Source: Natronohydrobacter sp.
GTDB taxonomy: Bacteria > Pseudomonadota > Alphaproteobacteria > Rhodobacterales > Rhodobacteraceae
Length of the DNA stretch: 42,765 nt
Reading direction: 5' to 3'
Assembly (NCBI GenBank): GCA_007125005.1
Contig: SLDY01000039.1
Location: forward strand, 1-42,765
Of the stretch, positions 23,513 to 33,157 are shown one piece after another. A program made the position numbers and the translations under genes. Positions within the stretch are counted from its first letter, which is position 1. Each line of letters opens with the position of its first letter. The notes beneath the pieces were generated by a model. That model was not told where the DNA came from. It ran no database searches and saw nothing but the letters and a program-made list of their open reading frames with translations.

Positions 23513-25177
23513 TTAAACTTGGAATTCCTTGATGAATTGCGATGACATACCGCGATTGCGCAGAACCACAAGATAGTGTTCCAAGTCTTCGAGCGGGCGC
23601 AATTGCGGCAGCGCATGCGCGTTGAGCGCTGCAGAGTCGGTGCTGTCTTCTACTGCTTTCAGCAAGGCCCGTTCCGGGGCTTGCAAGACATCACCAACGC
23701 TCCAGACATTGACCCGCGCAAGCGTCCAGCGCGAACGTAGTATTTCGAGCCAAGCCTCTTCGCGTTTTTGCAAGCGGCTGATCTTGGCAATCACTTCATC
23801 GCTGACAGTCCCGCGTTGCGCCATCGGCAAAAGCCATGCACCGCGGATAAGAGCAATTGAGGCATTTGCATCAGTTGCCATGAACCAATTGACCTCATGC
23901 TCCATTACATCTTCTGCACCATAAGAAAAACACTGACGCTCACCGCGTGTGGCCCAGAGAAGATTTGTGAGAAACATGCGTGGATTATAGTCACGAATCG
24001 CAGCAGAGTCGCTTATCGCACCATGCCACAGTCTGGCGCCACCGTGGAACTCCGCACGCTCTGGCGCGTACAGATGTCCATGCGGTCTGGTTCCTGTCAC
24101 CTGCCCGAGCCAATGCTCAAAATTCTTAAACACATGATCAAAGCCTGAAAACACGGAATATGGGCCTGCGGTCTTGTCGGCACCGCTGTCATCGCGCGGA
24201 AAGCGGCTTTGCATGTAAAGCCCTGCACGGCCTTCGATACGCTGCCGCTCGGCAAGTGCAAAATAGCGATCAATCTTGGCAGGTTCTGCCGCAACGGGCG
24301 GCAGTTTTCTAGGCTGATCAGAGAGGAAGAACTGATAGAGCTTTTCGGCTTCAGGCCAGATCTTTCGTGCCATGAAACAATCAGAGCGGCGCAAAAGCTG
24401 CAGATGATCATCATAGAAAAGATTGGGGCGACCATTGCGGTCGAATTTGACCAGAGTGAGGGACCGGCTCTCGATCTGCCGGGCATGTAATCGCGCCAAG
24501 GTCTGGAAATAGGATTCATCCGGGATCCAGTTGCGCTTGAAAAACCGCTCATACCGCTTGCGCTTGGGATCGGACAGGATCGCCTGCAAGGTCTCGCGCG
24601 TGAGGCACCACCATTGCGAACCCATATGTGGGCGGAGTGGACGGGGTATCGTGCGCCGGATACGCAACTTCCTCTGTAACAAGACAAACTGATCAAAAGC
24701 CCATCTCTGGCGATGCCAGTTGAATGGGAAAAACAAGGTAAATCGCTCAAGCGACAAACCACCCGTAATCCAGTTTGCGTGCTCGATCGTTACTGATTCG
24801 ATGAAATCCGTCTCTGGATGCTGTGCCAGATAAGCCTGCATTTCCGCTGGCGGACGCAAGGGCAAACAGGCCCCCGAAGTAAGCAGGACATGGCCAATCT
24901 GAGGAAAATCGCGCAGCAGTAAGTCCGCCGCATCCTGTGTAGCCTCTACAAGCCGCCATGAGCCCCAATCACAACGATGGCGCGGCCCGAAACGCAAAAG
25001 CGGATGCGGTCCAAGATCGGCCTGCATTGCCTTCAACTCGGTATCCGAGACAGCGCGATCCACATGCACGACAACCGGACACCCGGCCTCCAGCCAGAAG
25101 CGCACCACTTGCGCAGAGCGGCGCAGCGCTGTGTGGCAAAGCATTATGATGCCCAGAGTCCCAGAGGCCGCACTCAT
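23513..25177 (-). CDS. Beta-1,6-N-acetylglucosaminyltransferase-like (GT14 core-2/I-branching) with C-terminal extension
   Basis: A 554-residue cytoplasmic glycosyltransferase. The first 300 residues carry GT14 'Branch' features: IIMLCHTALRRSAQVV, VVVHVDRAVSD, HVLLTSGACLPLRP, and MGSQWWCLTRETLQAIL followed by WIPDESYFQTLA, the last two matching the acceptor/catalytic region. The C-terminal 230 residues match a conserved extension seen in Rhodobacterales homologues (DUF5927-like by memory), including VFSGFDHVFKNFEHWLGQ. The start is the ATG at 25177, which overlaps the stop of the upstream glycosyltransferase (ATGA) and has AGGAG upstream. The donor sugar and acceptor are not known. Confidence 0.78.
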   Translation of the reverse strand: MSAASGTLGIIMLCHTALRRSAQVVRFWLEAGCPVVVHVDRAVSDTELKAMQADLGPHPLLRFGPRHRCDWGSWRLVEATQDAADLLLRDFPQIGHVLLTSGACLPLRPPAEMQAYLAQHPETDFIESVTIEHANWITGGLSLERFTLFFPFNWHRQRWAFDQFVLLQRKLRIRRTIPRPLRPHMGSQWWCLTRETLQAILSDPKRKRYERFFKRNWIPDESYFQTLARLHARQIESRSLTLVKFDRNGRPNLFYDDHLQLLRRSDCFMARKIWPEAEKLYQFFLSDQPRKLPPVAAEPAKIDRYFALAERQRIEGRAGLYMQSRFPRDDSGADKTAGPYSVFSGFDHVFKNFEHWLGQVTGTRPHGHLYAPERAEFHGGARLWHGAISDSAAIRDYNPRMFLTNLLWATRGERQCFSYGAEDVMEHEVNWFMATDANASIALIRGAWLLPMAQRGTVSDEVIAKISRLQKREEAWLEILRSRWTLARVNVWSVGDVLQAPERALLKAVEDSTDSAALNAHALPQLRPLEDLEHYLVVLRNRGMSSQFIKEFQV

Positions 25178-26184
25178 GCCCAATCTCCTTTCGACATCAG
25201 GCCGAGGATCTCCAGTTGCCGCCAGTTGATATACTCAGTGGACCACTCGCACCACAGATCTTCAGCCCGCGCAAGGCTTGCATCATAAGCTCGGTATTCA
25301 CGGCTGCCAGCATAATGCTCACCGCGCTCAAGCTCTTCGCGGGTCTTATCCAGAATGGTATCGAGAAATTTCGCATGCAACAGCACCCCGGAGGCGAATT
25401 CGCCACCGGAATCGTCATAGACCTTGTTCAAACCCCGCGGCAAAATCGTGTGGGTTGAGCTCTTGTAAGCATTCTTCCGCGCCCAGCGAACCAAAGGTAT
25501 CTTATTGAGCGCAGGTGCCTTCTGAGGTGTTTCCGCCATGATAACGCGCTGGCGCACCCCGCCTTGTATCCAGAGATTCTGGTATCGAGCATTGCGCCGG
25601 ATGAAATAATTTCCGCTGTCGAACCAGCGAGCAATATCGAATGGGTTCTGGCCGGACTGATATGGTTGCGCAGAAATCGGCCCCTTTGGATACATGTCCA
25701 ACAGCATCGCGCCAAAGGAGCGTCGCCCCTGACTGTCAAGCCAATCGGTCAGCGCGCGTAAAGGCCGTGTGTCGCAGAATGGATATACGAGGAACTCATC
25801 CACATCGAGCACCAGCACCCAATGACCTGCCCCATAGAGCCAAAGCAGGTGATTGATCCAGTCAACCCCATAACTTGCGCTTTTATAACTGGCGGTCGTT
25901 GTCCAGAGCGAGACATCGCGCTGCGCTTCCAGATATTCTGTTGATCCATCTGTAGAGCCATTATCGACAATCAGAAAATGACGCACCCCCTGCGCACGAT
26001 AATAGTCGAGGAAGTAAGGCAACCTAACCAGCTCGTTGCGCAATGTGATAAAAGCGAGGATATCATCAGACCGGATCAAATCCGTCCTTTTGTTCCGAGT
26101 TTTCAGCGCGGCACTCTTTCGCAAGCAGCGAAAAAGTTTGATGTGACGCTCTGCTCGCAGTCGAAATTGACCGAGCACACTCAT
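25174..26184 (-). CDS. Family 2-type glycosyltransferase
   Basis: A 336-residue protein of the Glyco_tranf_2_4 type. Residues 43-110 give the nucleotide-sugar fold (FITLRNELVRLPYFLDYYR, FLIVDNGSTDGSTEYL), and residues ~122-130 give the metal-binding VLDVDEFLVYP (DxD). No membrane segment is seen. It is the first gene of the three-gene operon and overlaps the next by four bases. Similar proteins decorate LPS or exopolysaccharide; the specific sugar cannot be told. The 185-base region upstream, up to tRNA-Thr, is AT-richer than its surroundings and is the likely promoter. Confidence 0.82.
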   Translation of the reverse strand: MSVLGQFRLRAERHIKLFRCLRKSAALKTRNKRTDLIRSDDILAFITLRNELVRLPYFLDYYRAQGVRHFLIVDNGSTDGSTEYLEAQRDVSLWTTTASYKSASYGVDWINHLLWLYGAGHWVLVLDVDEFLVYPFCDTRPLRALTDWLDSQGRRSFGAMLLDMYPKGPISAQPYQSGQNPFDIARWFDSGNYFIRRNARYQNLWIQGGVRQRVIMAETPQKAPALNKIPLVRWARKNAYKSSTHTILPRGLNKVYDDSGGEFASGVLLHAKFLDTILDKTREELERGEHYAGSREYRAYDASLARAEDLWCEWSTEYINWRQLEILGLMSKGDWA

Positions 26185-26359
26185 GATCCTGCCACCTTCG
26201 AACAGCGATTTTCTGCCAACCCGGCTTTATCGCGTTATTTCTTTATGAAGCGTTTATTTCTCGACACTCTTATCTCAAGTCTTTTGTGCCTAAGCGTAGC
26301 AAGGAATGCAACACTCAAGCATATCAAGCACCATTCATGATATGATGTGAACAATCGGT

Positions 26360-26455
26360 AATTTGGAAGTGGTGCCGCTGAAGGGACTCGAACCCCCGAC
26401 CCCATCATTACGAATGACGTGCTCTACCAACTGAGCTACAGCGGCCTTCCAAATT
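26360..26455. repeat. Perfect 10-bp inverted repeat flanking tRNA-Thr
   Basis: AATTTGGAAG (26360-26369) and CTTCCAAATT (26446-26455) lie immediately outside both ends of the mature tRNA. In the precursor the 5' leader would pair with the 3' trailer, extending the acceptor stem past the CCA end. Confidence 0.8.
26370..26445 (-). tRNA. tRNA-Thr (anticodon CGT)
   Basis: A 76-base cloverleaf on the minus strand with an encoded CCA. The acceptor stem is GCCGCTG/CAGCGGC, the D arm TAGCTCAGTTGGTAGAGC, the anticodon loop TTCGTAA (anticodon CGT, reading ACG) and the T arm GGGGGTTCGAGTCCC. It lies between the first glycan-operon gene and hemY. Confidence 0.95.
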
Positions 26456-26626
26456 GAACTGGCTGCATCGCCAGTCACTCTCGCCAGACGAAAGAACTCC
26501 GTAACGCCTGACGGTTGCATGTCGCGTTCGGTCAGACGACCTGCCACCAATCTGGAAGCGGCACAATCTTACAAACCTTCATGCGCCGCGGTATTTAGCA
26601 CTGGATTTTTTCGCCTACCAGCCCCT

Positions 26627-28096
26627 TCAGGCAGAATTTTTGCCGTTTGTGCCGGTTTCATCAAGATCGCCCTCGAGCACATCGGCGTCGGCATCCGCTC
26701 TGTCGTCGGCAGGTTTCGGCAGGCTGCCAACGATGAGCGGCAAAAGCTCTGTTTGGGTTGCTGAAGGCCCGGAGCTGTCAGGAGCCTCACGCCATTCCAG
26801 CGTGTCGAAAGCGCCGCAATTATCGCAAATTGCAAGCCAGGATGCATGCACATGCTGACAGTTCGCGCAGACCCATTGCGGCCCGCGTTTTGCCGTCAAA
26901 GCGCGCGCCAGCCAACCACGAACGACAGCATCGTCGGCACCTTCGCCGCGCTCGATAGCGGCCATGATCGTCAGAGCCCGGACAGTCGGGTTGCGATCGC
27001 ACATGTCCCCAAGCGCTCGGCGCGCATCGGGAAAGTCTTCGGCGGCGATCAGCAGTTCAGCGCGCAGTAGCTTGGTCTCATCCGCATCAGGATGCATGCG
27101 CAGGATCTTTTCAAATCGCGCACGACGCTGCGTCGGGGTTTCGTCTGGCTCGATGGCTGCAAAAGCGGCTGCAAGCTCCGGGTGAGGCTGAGATTTCCAC
27201 GCTTTCTTGATCACTTTCGTCGCATAACTTCCCTTGCCCTGCGCGACCAGCGCCTGCGCGGCGGCCACGGCTGCGGGGATAAGATCGGGTGAGAGACGAT
27301 TCGCTTCTATGGAAGCTTCGCGGGCGCGGTTTAATTCGCCCGTCGCAGCAAGCTTGTCGGCATCTTGCAGCGCCAGCAAGGCATCGCGCCTGCGCCAGAC
27401 ATCGCGGGGTAAATGACCCGAGGATTTCTTGGTGAGCAGCGTCTTGCGCGCACCGCTCCAATCTTCGGCTTCAGTCTGTAATTGCAACAAGGTGTTCTGA
27501 GTGATCTCATGTGCCGGCTGCATCTCCAGTGCCTTGGCCGCGAGCGCACGCGCCTTGTCCTTGTCGCCCGCCTCCAGCCTGCCGCGCATCAACCCTTGCA
27601 CGGCCACGAAGCGGCTACGATTATCGCTTAGAAGTGCCTTGTAGCTTTCTTCGGCGAGCGTGCGATTGCCTTTCATCTCGGCGGCTTGGGCAACGAGCAG
27701 CTTCGTCATCAACGGGCGGTTGAGCAACTTGTCGGCCTTCTCCGCCTTTACAATCGCCAATTTGCCGTCTCCCTCCGCCTGCGCAATCATCGCTGACAGA
27801 AGCGCATCCAGACCCCGCTTCTCGCGATTGCGCATGAAAAAGCGTCGCACGGCAGTTTCGTCACCATTCATGAAGCGCAACACGGCCACTGCGAGGCCAA
27901 TGAGTTTAAGCGCAAGCCACAGCGCAAAGATGAAGACGCCAAGCGCTATGAGTGCCTGAATGGGACCAAGCACGAATTCCATGTCGAGGATTTGCAGACC
28001 AACAGTCTGGTTACTATCCATCAGCATGCCTGCGCCATAGGCTAGGCCAAGGACAATCGCCACGAAGAGCAGGATCTTGATAAGTGTCCAGAACAT
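26627..28096 (-). CDS. hemY: HemY-like TPR membrane protein with C-terminal zinc ribbon
   Basis: A 489-residue protein. Two N-terminal transmembrane helices (residues ~3-27 and ~43-70) carry the HemY_N signature and are followed by tetratricopeptide repeats through residue ~400. Near residues 408-440 there is a four-cysteine ribbon, CANCQHVHASWLAICDNC, then an acidic tail. HemY proteins accompany tetrapyrrole synthesis genes; their molecular function is not settled, and this is not the protoporphyrinogen oxidase of the same name. It follows mic60 by 10 bases in a hemD-mic60-hemY run. Confidence 0.88.
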   Translation of the reverse strand: MFWTLIKILLFVAIVLGLAYGAGMLMDSNQTVGLQILDMEFVLGPIQALIALGVFIFALWLALKLIGLAVAVLRFMNGDETAVRRFFMRNREKRGLDALLSAMIAQAEGDGKLAIVKAEKADKLLNRPLMTKLLVAQAAEMKGNRTLAEESYKALLSDNRSRFVAVQGLMRGRLEAGDKDKARALAAKALEMQPAHEITQNTLLQLQTEAEDWSGARKTLLTKKSSGHLPRDVWRRRDALLALQDADKLAATGELNRAREASIEANRLSPDLIPAAVAAAQALVAQGKGSYATKVIKKAWKSQPHPELAAAFAAIEPDETPTQRRARFEKILRMHPDADETKLLRAELLIAAEDFPDARRALGDMCDRNPTVRALTIMAAIERGEGADDAVVRGWLARALTAKRGPQWVCANCQHVHASWLAICDNCGAFDTLEWREAPDSSGPSATQTELLPLIVGSLPKPADDRADADADVLEGDLDETGTNGKNSA

Positions 28097-28106
28097 ATAT
28101 GCTTCC

Positions 28107-29900
28107 TTACTCAGTCGTGATGGCGGTGGTCAGGTCTTGCAGACTGTCTCGTGCAGCGATACGGGCTCTGGCCTGCGCAATCCAGTCTGCCATGGCCGCT
28201 TGTGCACCTTCTGGCAACAACGCGATTTCCGACAAGGCCGCCTCCAGATCGCCTGCTTCAACAGCAGCCGATGCACGCGAAAGCACCGCATCGGGGTCAT
28301 CTCCCTCGCGCGGCGCGATTGAGCGCGCACCAACCTGTGCGCGGAAGAAATTACCCAGCCGATCGGTAGTGCTTTCTGCAGGCGCATCCTGTAATGCGAC
28401 TCTGAGCGCAGCGCGTGCAGCCTGATCAAAGCTTTCCTGTAACTGCTCTACAGTCGCGATGCCTGTACTGGCGGACGCTGCCAATGTTTGAGGCACCTCA
28501 ATCCCTGCATCCTGTATTCTGGAAACCGCATCTGCATAGGCAGCGCCTGTTTCAAGCGCAGCGCGTAATGAATCAAGACCAGACTGCGCGCGAGCTGCGT
28601 CAATAGCGGCTTCAGCCTCTGCGACGCGGCGCTCCGCAAGATCGCGCAGATCAGCAAGCTCAGCATCAAGCGCTGCGAAGCGCTCCTCGGTCTGCGCCAT
28701 CTGGTCCGTATTGAGCTGGATCGCCTCTTCTGCCCGTGCCATCGTCTGCTGCTGCGATTCCAGCACGCCTGCCACGTCTTCGAGCCGCGCCTCCAATGGC
28801 GACAGATCAACACCTTCAGTGCGTGCAAACTCTTCCCGAAGCAGCTCAACAGCAGCGTTGAGATCAGCACTCTCAACCACAGTTTCGGGCAGCGTTATCT
28901 CGGACAGTTGCGCGCGCAACTGTCCCAATTCGGCTTCAAGCACCTCTGTATCGACTGCGGGAACTGCGCCGAGTGCGGTGCGCAATTCGGCAATCTCACT
29001 GCGCAGCGCCTCTACCTCTGCGCTTTCGGCGGCAGGTTGATCAGTCAGAAAATGCGCGCCATAGCCAATACCGCCTGCTACCAGGCCGCCCAGAAGCAGC
29101 GGCAGGAAACCACCTTTTTGTTCTGCTGGCCCTGTCTGGCTGGCAGGTGGAACAGATGCCGGCGTTGCCGTGGACATCGGTTCTGATTGTGCTTCTCGCG
29201 ATGCCCCTTGCGGCGCAACACTCGTTGCGTCTTGTGCCTCATCACCCGTGGCTGGGTCTTGCTGGGAACCAGTCCTCTCCGGTTCGGCGGCCGATGCATC
29301 CGCAGGCGTCATCACGATCATTTCTTCCGGCGCTTCTGTTTTCTGCGCCTCCGTTTCCTCTTCAACAGCGCTGTCTGACGCGTCAGCAGGCTCGGAATGG
29401 GCCTTGCCGGTCTTTGAGCTCGACACTGTGTCGACATCGGTATCGGCAGAGCTCATCACAGTATCTGTGCTGCCAGCGGCGGTCTTTGGCTCAGCATCGC
29501 CAGAGATACGCGCATCTGACTGCTCTGAAGTTGCTTCGGTCGCCAAAACGCTCTCGTCACGCGGCTCAGAAATTGCAGCATCCGATTGAGAAGCACTCGC
29601 TGCAGTGGAACTCATATCGGAAGCCAAGCTATCAGAAACCTCCGAAACTCCCGTTTCGATTGTCTCAGCTTCGGAACCAGTCAGTGCGGCATGGTCTACC
29701 GCAGGGTCATCTTTCGAAGAGTCGGTTTTATCTGGTAGATTTTCCGGCGCATCCGGGATGTCAGCAGCCGTAAATCCCGCTTTGCTCGACACTGCCTGAG
29801 ACAATTTCTCTTCAGATTTGCCCGCAGAGGAGACCTGTTTGCCAGCGCTGGTTCGAGCTTTGCCTGCTTCAGGCTTGCTGCGTGTGGTTTTCCGCGCCAA
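28107..29900 (-). CDS. Mitofilin-family membrane protein (bacterial Mic60)
   Basis: A 597-residue protein. Residues 1-260 are an acidic, Ser/Ala/Thr/Glu-rich disordered stretch after a basic start (MARKTTRSKPEAGKA). Residues ~264-285 form a transmembrane helix (GGFLPLLLGGLVAGGIGYGA), residues 290-450 are heptad-rich coiled coil, and the C-terminal ~100 residues (LGNFFRAQVGARSIAPREG, ARIAARDSLQDLTTAI) match the mitofilin signature domain. Alphaproteobacterial Mic60 is known to sit next to hemY and to shape intracytoplasmic membranes as mitochondrial Mic60 shapes cristae. Location between hemD and hemY supports the call. Confidence 0.88.
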   Translation of the reverse strand: MARKTTRSKPEAGKARTSAGKQVSSAGKSEEKLSQAVSSKAGFTAADIPDAPENLPDKTDSSKDDPAVDHAALTGSEAETIETGVSEVSDSLASDMSSTAASASQSDAAISEPRDESVLATEATSEQSDARISGDAEPKTAAGSTDTVMSSADTDVDTVSSSKTGKAHSEPADASDSAVEEETEAQKTEAPEEMIVMTPADASAAEPERTGSQQDPATGDEAQDATSVAPQGASREAQSEPMSTATPASVPPASQTGPAEQKGGFLPLLLGGLVAGGIGYGAHFLTDQPAAESAEVEALRSEIAELRTALGAVPAVDTEVLEAELGQLRAQLSEITLPETVVESADLNAAVELLREEFARTEGVDLSPLEARLEDVAGVLESQQQTMARAEEAIQLNTDQMAQTEERFAALDAELADLRDLAERRVAEAEAAIDAARAQSGLDSLRAALETGAAYADAVSRIQDAGIEVPQTLAASASTGIATVEQLQESFDQAARAALRVALQDAPAESTTDRLGNFFRAQVGARSIAPREGDDPDAVLSRASAAVEAGDLEAALSEIALLPEGAQAAMADWIAQARARIAARDSLQDLTTAITTE

Positions 29901-29957
29901 ATTCCTCTCCCCATTTCGCTGTGCTGCGTCGCAGCAGAAATTCTAATTCGTGCCAGT

Positions 29958-30704
29958 CTATCGCGGCTTTTCTCTAGGCTCAAGCGCCGCCTGTGTCGCA
30001 TCAATCGCAGCAAGCATCGCTTCTGCATCAGGGCGCGCGGCAATCCGACACTGCGCATTGCTCAAAGACTTGAGTGGTTCAGCCGCTGCCGCGCTGATCG
30101 CAACAACATGAAACGTTGAGTGATCTATTGAGTTCTGGGTCAATGCATTGGCTAACAAAGACGCGGATCTTGGAGAAAATGCTGTCAGGACAACATGGTC
30201 ACTGCGCTTGATGTGCGCGATCGCAGTGTCGTCCAGAGCCCGGTCGCGTTGAGAATACACGATATGAGAAAACGCATCATGCCCATTCGCACGCAAGACC
30301 TGTGCGATATCCGAGGCTGCATGCTGCCCGCGCAGATGCAGGATAGGCTCAGGCGGGGGCGTGGCGGCAAGTGCCTGCAGCAAAGACACAGCATCACCAC
30401 CAGCGGCATGCACATCCGAAAACCCTGCCGCACGTGCGGCGTCCGCAGTGCGCGATCCCACAGCCCAGACTACGAGATCTCGCTTAAGCGGCAGGTCCGC
30501 CACAGCTTCAACACCGTGTTGAGACGTAAACACCAGTGATTGCTCCCCGCCAAGCTGGCTTGGCTCGGGAGGGTGAAGGACGATTTCCATAAGCGGCGCA
30601 ACTACGATATCGCCACGCCAACCCGCACGTCTTGCCGCCTTGGCGAACCGCTCTGAATCAGCTCGCGGACGCGTCAGAAGCAGGCAAATGCGCAGGGGCA
30701 TCAT
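29958..30704 (-). CDS. hemD: Uroporphyrinogen-III synthase
   Basis: A 248-residue cytoplasmic enzyme that cyclises hydroxymethylbilane with inversion of ring D to give uroporphyrinogen III. The family is poorly conserved, but the landmarks are present: [14 protein letters not shown] at the start, [39 protein letters not shown] and [14 protein letters not shown]. Two adjacent ATG codons (30704 and 30701) are possible starts; an AAGGGAT lies just upstream. hemC is not adjacent. It is divergent from tsaD with only 96 bases between the starts. Confidence 0.88.
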   Translation of the reverse strand: MMPLRICLLLTRPRADSERFAKAARRAGWRGDIVVAPLMEIVLHPPEPSQLGGEQSLVFTSQHGVEAVADLPLKRDLVVWAVGSRTADAARAAGFSDVHAAGGDAVSLLQALAATPPPEPILHLRGQHAASDIAQVLRANGHDAFSHIVYSQRDRALDDTAIAHIKRSDHVVLTAFSPRSASLLANALTQNSIDHSTFHVVAISAAAAEPLKSLSNAQCRIAARPDAEAMLAAIDATQAALEPREKPR

Positions 30705-30800
30705 CTATCCCTTGTGGCAGCGGAAATATGCAGGCGGGATTGTTCCTCGCCGGTGCCAGTGGTAGCTGCAAAGCGATCCTGTTTGCAACCAGAGCAGCCC

Positions 30801-31922
30801 ATGACCACGTTGCGGAAAGACCCTGCAAAAGCCCTGACCGTTCTCGGAATTGAAAGCTCCTGCGATGATACGGCGAGCTCTGTCATTCGTCACGCCCCCC
30901 AAGAGCGCCCCGAGATATTGTCGAATGTGGTGTGGGGACAGACTGCGCTGCATGCCGATTTCGGCGGTGTCGTGCCCGAAATCGCCGCGCGCGCCCATGC
31001 CGAGAAGCTCGATCTGGCGGTCGAGGCCGCGCTTGCGCAAGCGGGATGCGAACTCGCCGATCTTGACGCGATTGCCGTCACTGCAGGCCCTGGGCTGATA
31101 GGTGGAGTGCTTTCAGGCGTGATGCTGGCGCGCGGAATCGCTGCTGCAAAGAGATTGCCGCTGATAGGCGTGAACCATCTGGCGGGTCATGCACTCACCC
31201 CACGATTGACCGATGCAATCGCTTTTCCTTATCTGATGCTGCTCGTTTCAGGCGGACATTGCCAGTTTCTACTGGTCTCGGGCCCGGATCGTTTCTCCCG
31301 CTTGGGCGGCACGATAGATGACGCACCCGGCGAGGCTTTTGACAAGGTGGCAAAGCTCCTCGCTCTCGCCCAGCCTGGTGGTCCATCGGTCGAAGCGGAA
31401 GCGCAGCAAGGCAATCCCAAACGCTTTGCCCTTCCACGTCCGCTTCTGGACCGGCCGGGATGCGATATGTCTTTTTCGGGCCTCAAGACTGCCGTTCTTC
31501 GCTGCCGTGACGCGCTCATCGCAGAGCATGGCGGGTTGCGCAGAGCCGATCGTGCGGATCTCTGTGCAAGCTTTCAGGCCGCTGTTGCAGAGCTTCTGGC
31601 TGAAAAAACACGGCGGGCTCTCGAGGTTTATCGCAAACGCAGCCAACCCGAGGCACCTGTCATCGCCGTTGCAGGGGGTGTGGCCGCGAATCAAACCTTG
31701 CGCAATGCGCTGCAGGAGATCGCAAATGAAGCAAGTGTACGATTTCTTGCGCCGCCCCTCGCACTTTGCACTGATAATGCCGCAATGATTGCCTGGGCAG
31801 GGATAGAACAGTTGCGCGCTGGCATCGCACCTGTGCAGGATTTTACAGCACGGCCGCGCTGGCCGCTGGACGCAGACGCCTCCCCGCTTCTGGGGTCAGG
31901 CAAGAAAGGGGCAAAAGCATGA
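30801..31922 (+). CDS. tsaD: tRNA threonylcarbamoyladenosine transferase TsaD
   Basis: A 373-residue ASKHA-fold enzyme that transfers the threonylcarbamoyl group to A37 of ANN-decoding tRNAs, with TsaB and TsaE. It starts with [12 protein letters not shown] (residues 14-25). The metal-binding pair is HLAGH (His126, His130), and the nucleotide-binding segments are [24 protein letters not shown] and [13 protein letters not shown], with [10 protein letters not shown] near the end. I use the ATG at 30801, since the family N-terminus begins a few residues later. Its stop overlaps the gpsA start (ATGA). Confidence 0.95.
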   Translation: MTTLRKDPAKALTVLGIESSCDDTASSVIRHAPQERPEILSNVVWGQTALHADFGGVVPEIAARAHAEKLDLAVEAALAQAGCELADLDAIAVTAGPGLIGGVLSGVMLARGIAAAKRLPLIGVNHLAGHALTPRLTDAIAFPYLMLLVSGGHCQFLLVSGPDRFSRLGGTIDDAPGEAFDKVAKLLALAQPGGPSVEAEAQQGNPKRFALPRPLLDRPGCDMSFSGLKTAVLRCRDALIAEHGGLRRADRADLCASFQAAVAELLAEKTRRALEVYRKRSQPEAPVIAVAGGVAANQTLRNALQEIANEASVRFLAPPLALCTDNAAMIAWAGIEQLRAGIAPVQDFTARPRWPLDADASPLLGSGKKGAKA

Positions 31923-32869
31923 AGACAGCCATTCTGGGTGCTGGGGCCTTCGGCACGGCGCTCGCTTGCAGCCTTGGCAATGTCCAGCTCTGGTGCCGCG
32001 ATGGCGCGCAAGCCCGCGCGATGCGCAGCCTGCGTGAGAATTCTGCCAAACTCCCCGGTGTGCCCTTGCCCGAAGGTATCGAAATCACCTCTGATATCAC
32101 GCAGATCACCGCCGATATCCTGCTCATCGCCATCCCGATGCAGCAGACGCGCGGCTTTCTGGCAGAGCATAGCAACTGGCTCAAGGACCGCAAACTCGTG
32201 GCCTGTTCCAAGGGTGTGGATCTGGAATTGATGATCGGACCAGTGGGTGTGATCGGCTCGGTCCTTCCTGAGACAGGGGCCGCGCTTCTGACAGGGCCGA
32301 GCTTCGCCGAAGATATCGCGCGCGGCCTGCCGACAGCGCTGACACTCGCCTGCTCTGAAGCGGAGCTTGGACGGATGTTGCAGGAGCGCCTGTCCACGAA
32401 AACGCTGCGGCTTTACCGCAACGAGGATGTGATCGGGGCCGAATTGGGGGGCGCGCTGAAAAACGTCATCGCCATTGCTGCGGGCGTCACGATCGGTGCG
32501 TCCTTGGGCGAATCCGCGCGCGCGGCGCTGATGGCGCGGGGCTATGCCGAGATGCAACGCCTCGCACTCAGCCTTGGCGCGCAACCCGACACGCTTGCGG
32601 GGCTTTCGGGGCTTGGCGATCTGATCCTCACCTGCGGTTCGGAGAAATCGCGCAATTTCCGATACGGGCTTGCCCTTGGGCGCGGCGAGAGCTTTGATGC
32701 GGCAACCACTGTCGAGGGTGCGGCCACCGCGCGCGCTGTTGCGCGGCTGGCGCAGTCGCGCGAGATTGACATGCCGATCACCCGCATGGTGGCCGCGCTG
32801 ATCGAAGGTTATCTGACCCTGCCCGAGGCGCTTTCGGCGCTTCTGGCACGCCCCCTGACTGATGAATGA
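31919..32869 (+). CDS. gpsA: Glycerol-3-phosphate dehydrogenase [NAD(P)+]
   Basis: A 316-residue cytoplasmic enzyme reducing dihydroxyacetone phosphate to sn-glycerol 3-phosphate for phospholipid synthesis. The N-terminal Rossmann motif is [10 protein letters not shown] (residues 7-16). [21 protein letters not shown] and [15 protein letters not shown], which contains the catalytic lysine, are all present, and [20 protein letters not shown] is the C-terminal signature. It overlaps tsaD by four bases, and the YciI gene follows after 12 bases. Confidence 0.95.
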   Translation: MKTAILGAGAFGTALACSLGNVQLWCRDGAQARAMRSLRENSAKLPGVPLPEGIEITSDITQITADILLIAIPMQQTRGFLAEHSNWLKDRKLVACSKGVDLELMIGPVGVIGSVLPETGAALLTGPSFAEDIARGLPTALTLACSEAELGRMLQERLSTKTLRLYRNEDVIGAELGGALKNVIAIAAGVTIGASLGESARAALMARGYAEMQRLALSLGAQPDTLAGLSGLGDLILTCGSEKSRNFRYGLALGRGESFDAATTVEGAATARAVARLAQSREIDMPITRMVAALIEGYLTLPEALSALLARPLTDE

Positions 32870-32881
32870 AAGGTCAAATCC

Positions 32882-33157
32882 ATGCCGCTTTACATGATGC
32901 TCTGCACTGACAAACCCGGCGCTCTGGAGTTGCGCAAAGCCACGCGCGAGGCACATCTTGCCTATGTGGCCGAGACTGGCTGCGTAGTGCAGGCCGGCCC
33001 ACTTCTGGATGAGGCGGGCGAGATGGCAGGCTCGCTGATCGTGCTCGACCTTCCCGACATGGAAGCCGCCAAGGCCTGGGGCGCGCAGGATCCTTACGCT
33101 TTGGCGGGGCTTTTCGAGAGTGTGCGCTTGCAGGAATGGAAGAAGGTGATCGGTTGA
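32882..33157 (+). CDS. YciI-family protein
   Basis: A 91-residue small cytoplasmic protein of the YciI/DGPF ferredoxin-like fold. The family pattern is MLCTDKPGALELRKATREAH with the active-site-like His, then GPLLDEAGEMAGSLIVLD and AWGAQDPYALAGLFESV. The biochemical role of most YciI proteins is unknown. It lies 12 bases after gpsA and its stop overlaps the next start (TGATG). Confidence 0.9.
   Translation: MPLYMMLCTDKPGALELRKATREAHLAYVAETGCVVQAGPLLDEAGEMAGSLIVLDLPDMEAAKAWGAQDPYALAGLFESVRLQEWKKVIG

Noticed and set aside
26370-26455. tRNA-Thr as an integration site
   Set aside because: No integrase gene, direct repeat of the tRNA 3' end or mobile gene content is seen nearby; the flanking repeats are inverted, not direct.
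31691-32956. 421-codon minus-strand open frame across tsaD and gpsA
   Set aside because: Shadow of two well-supported genes; no domains and no ribosome-binding site.
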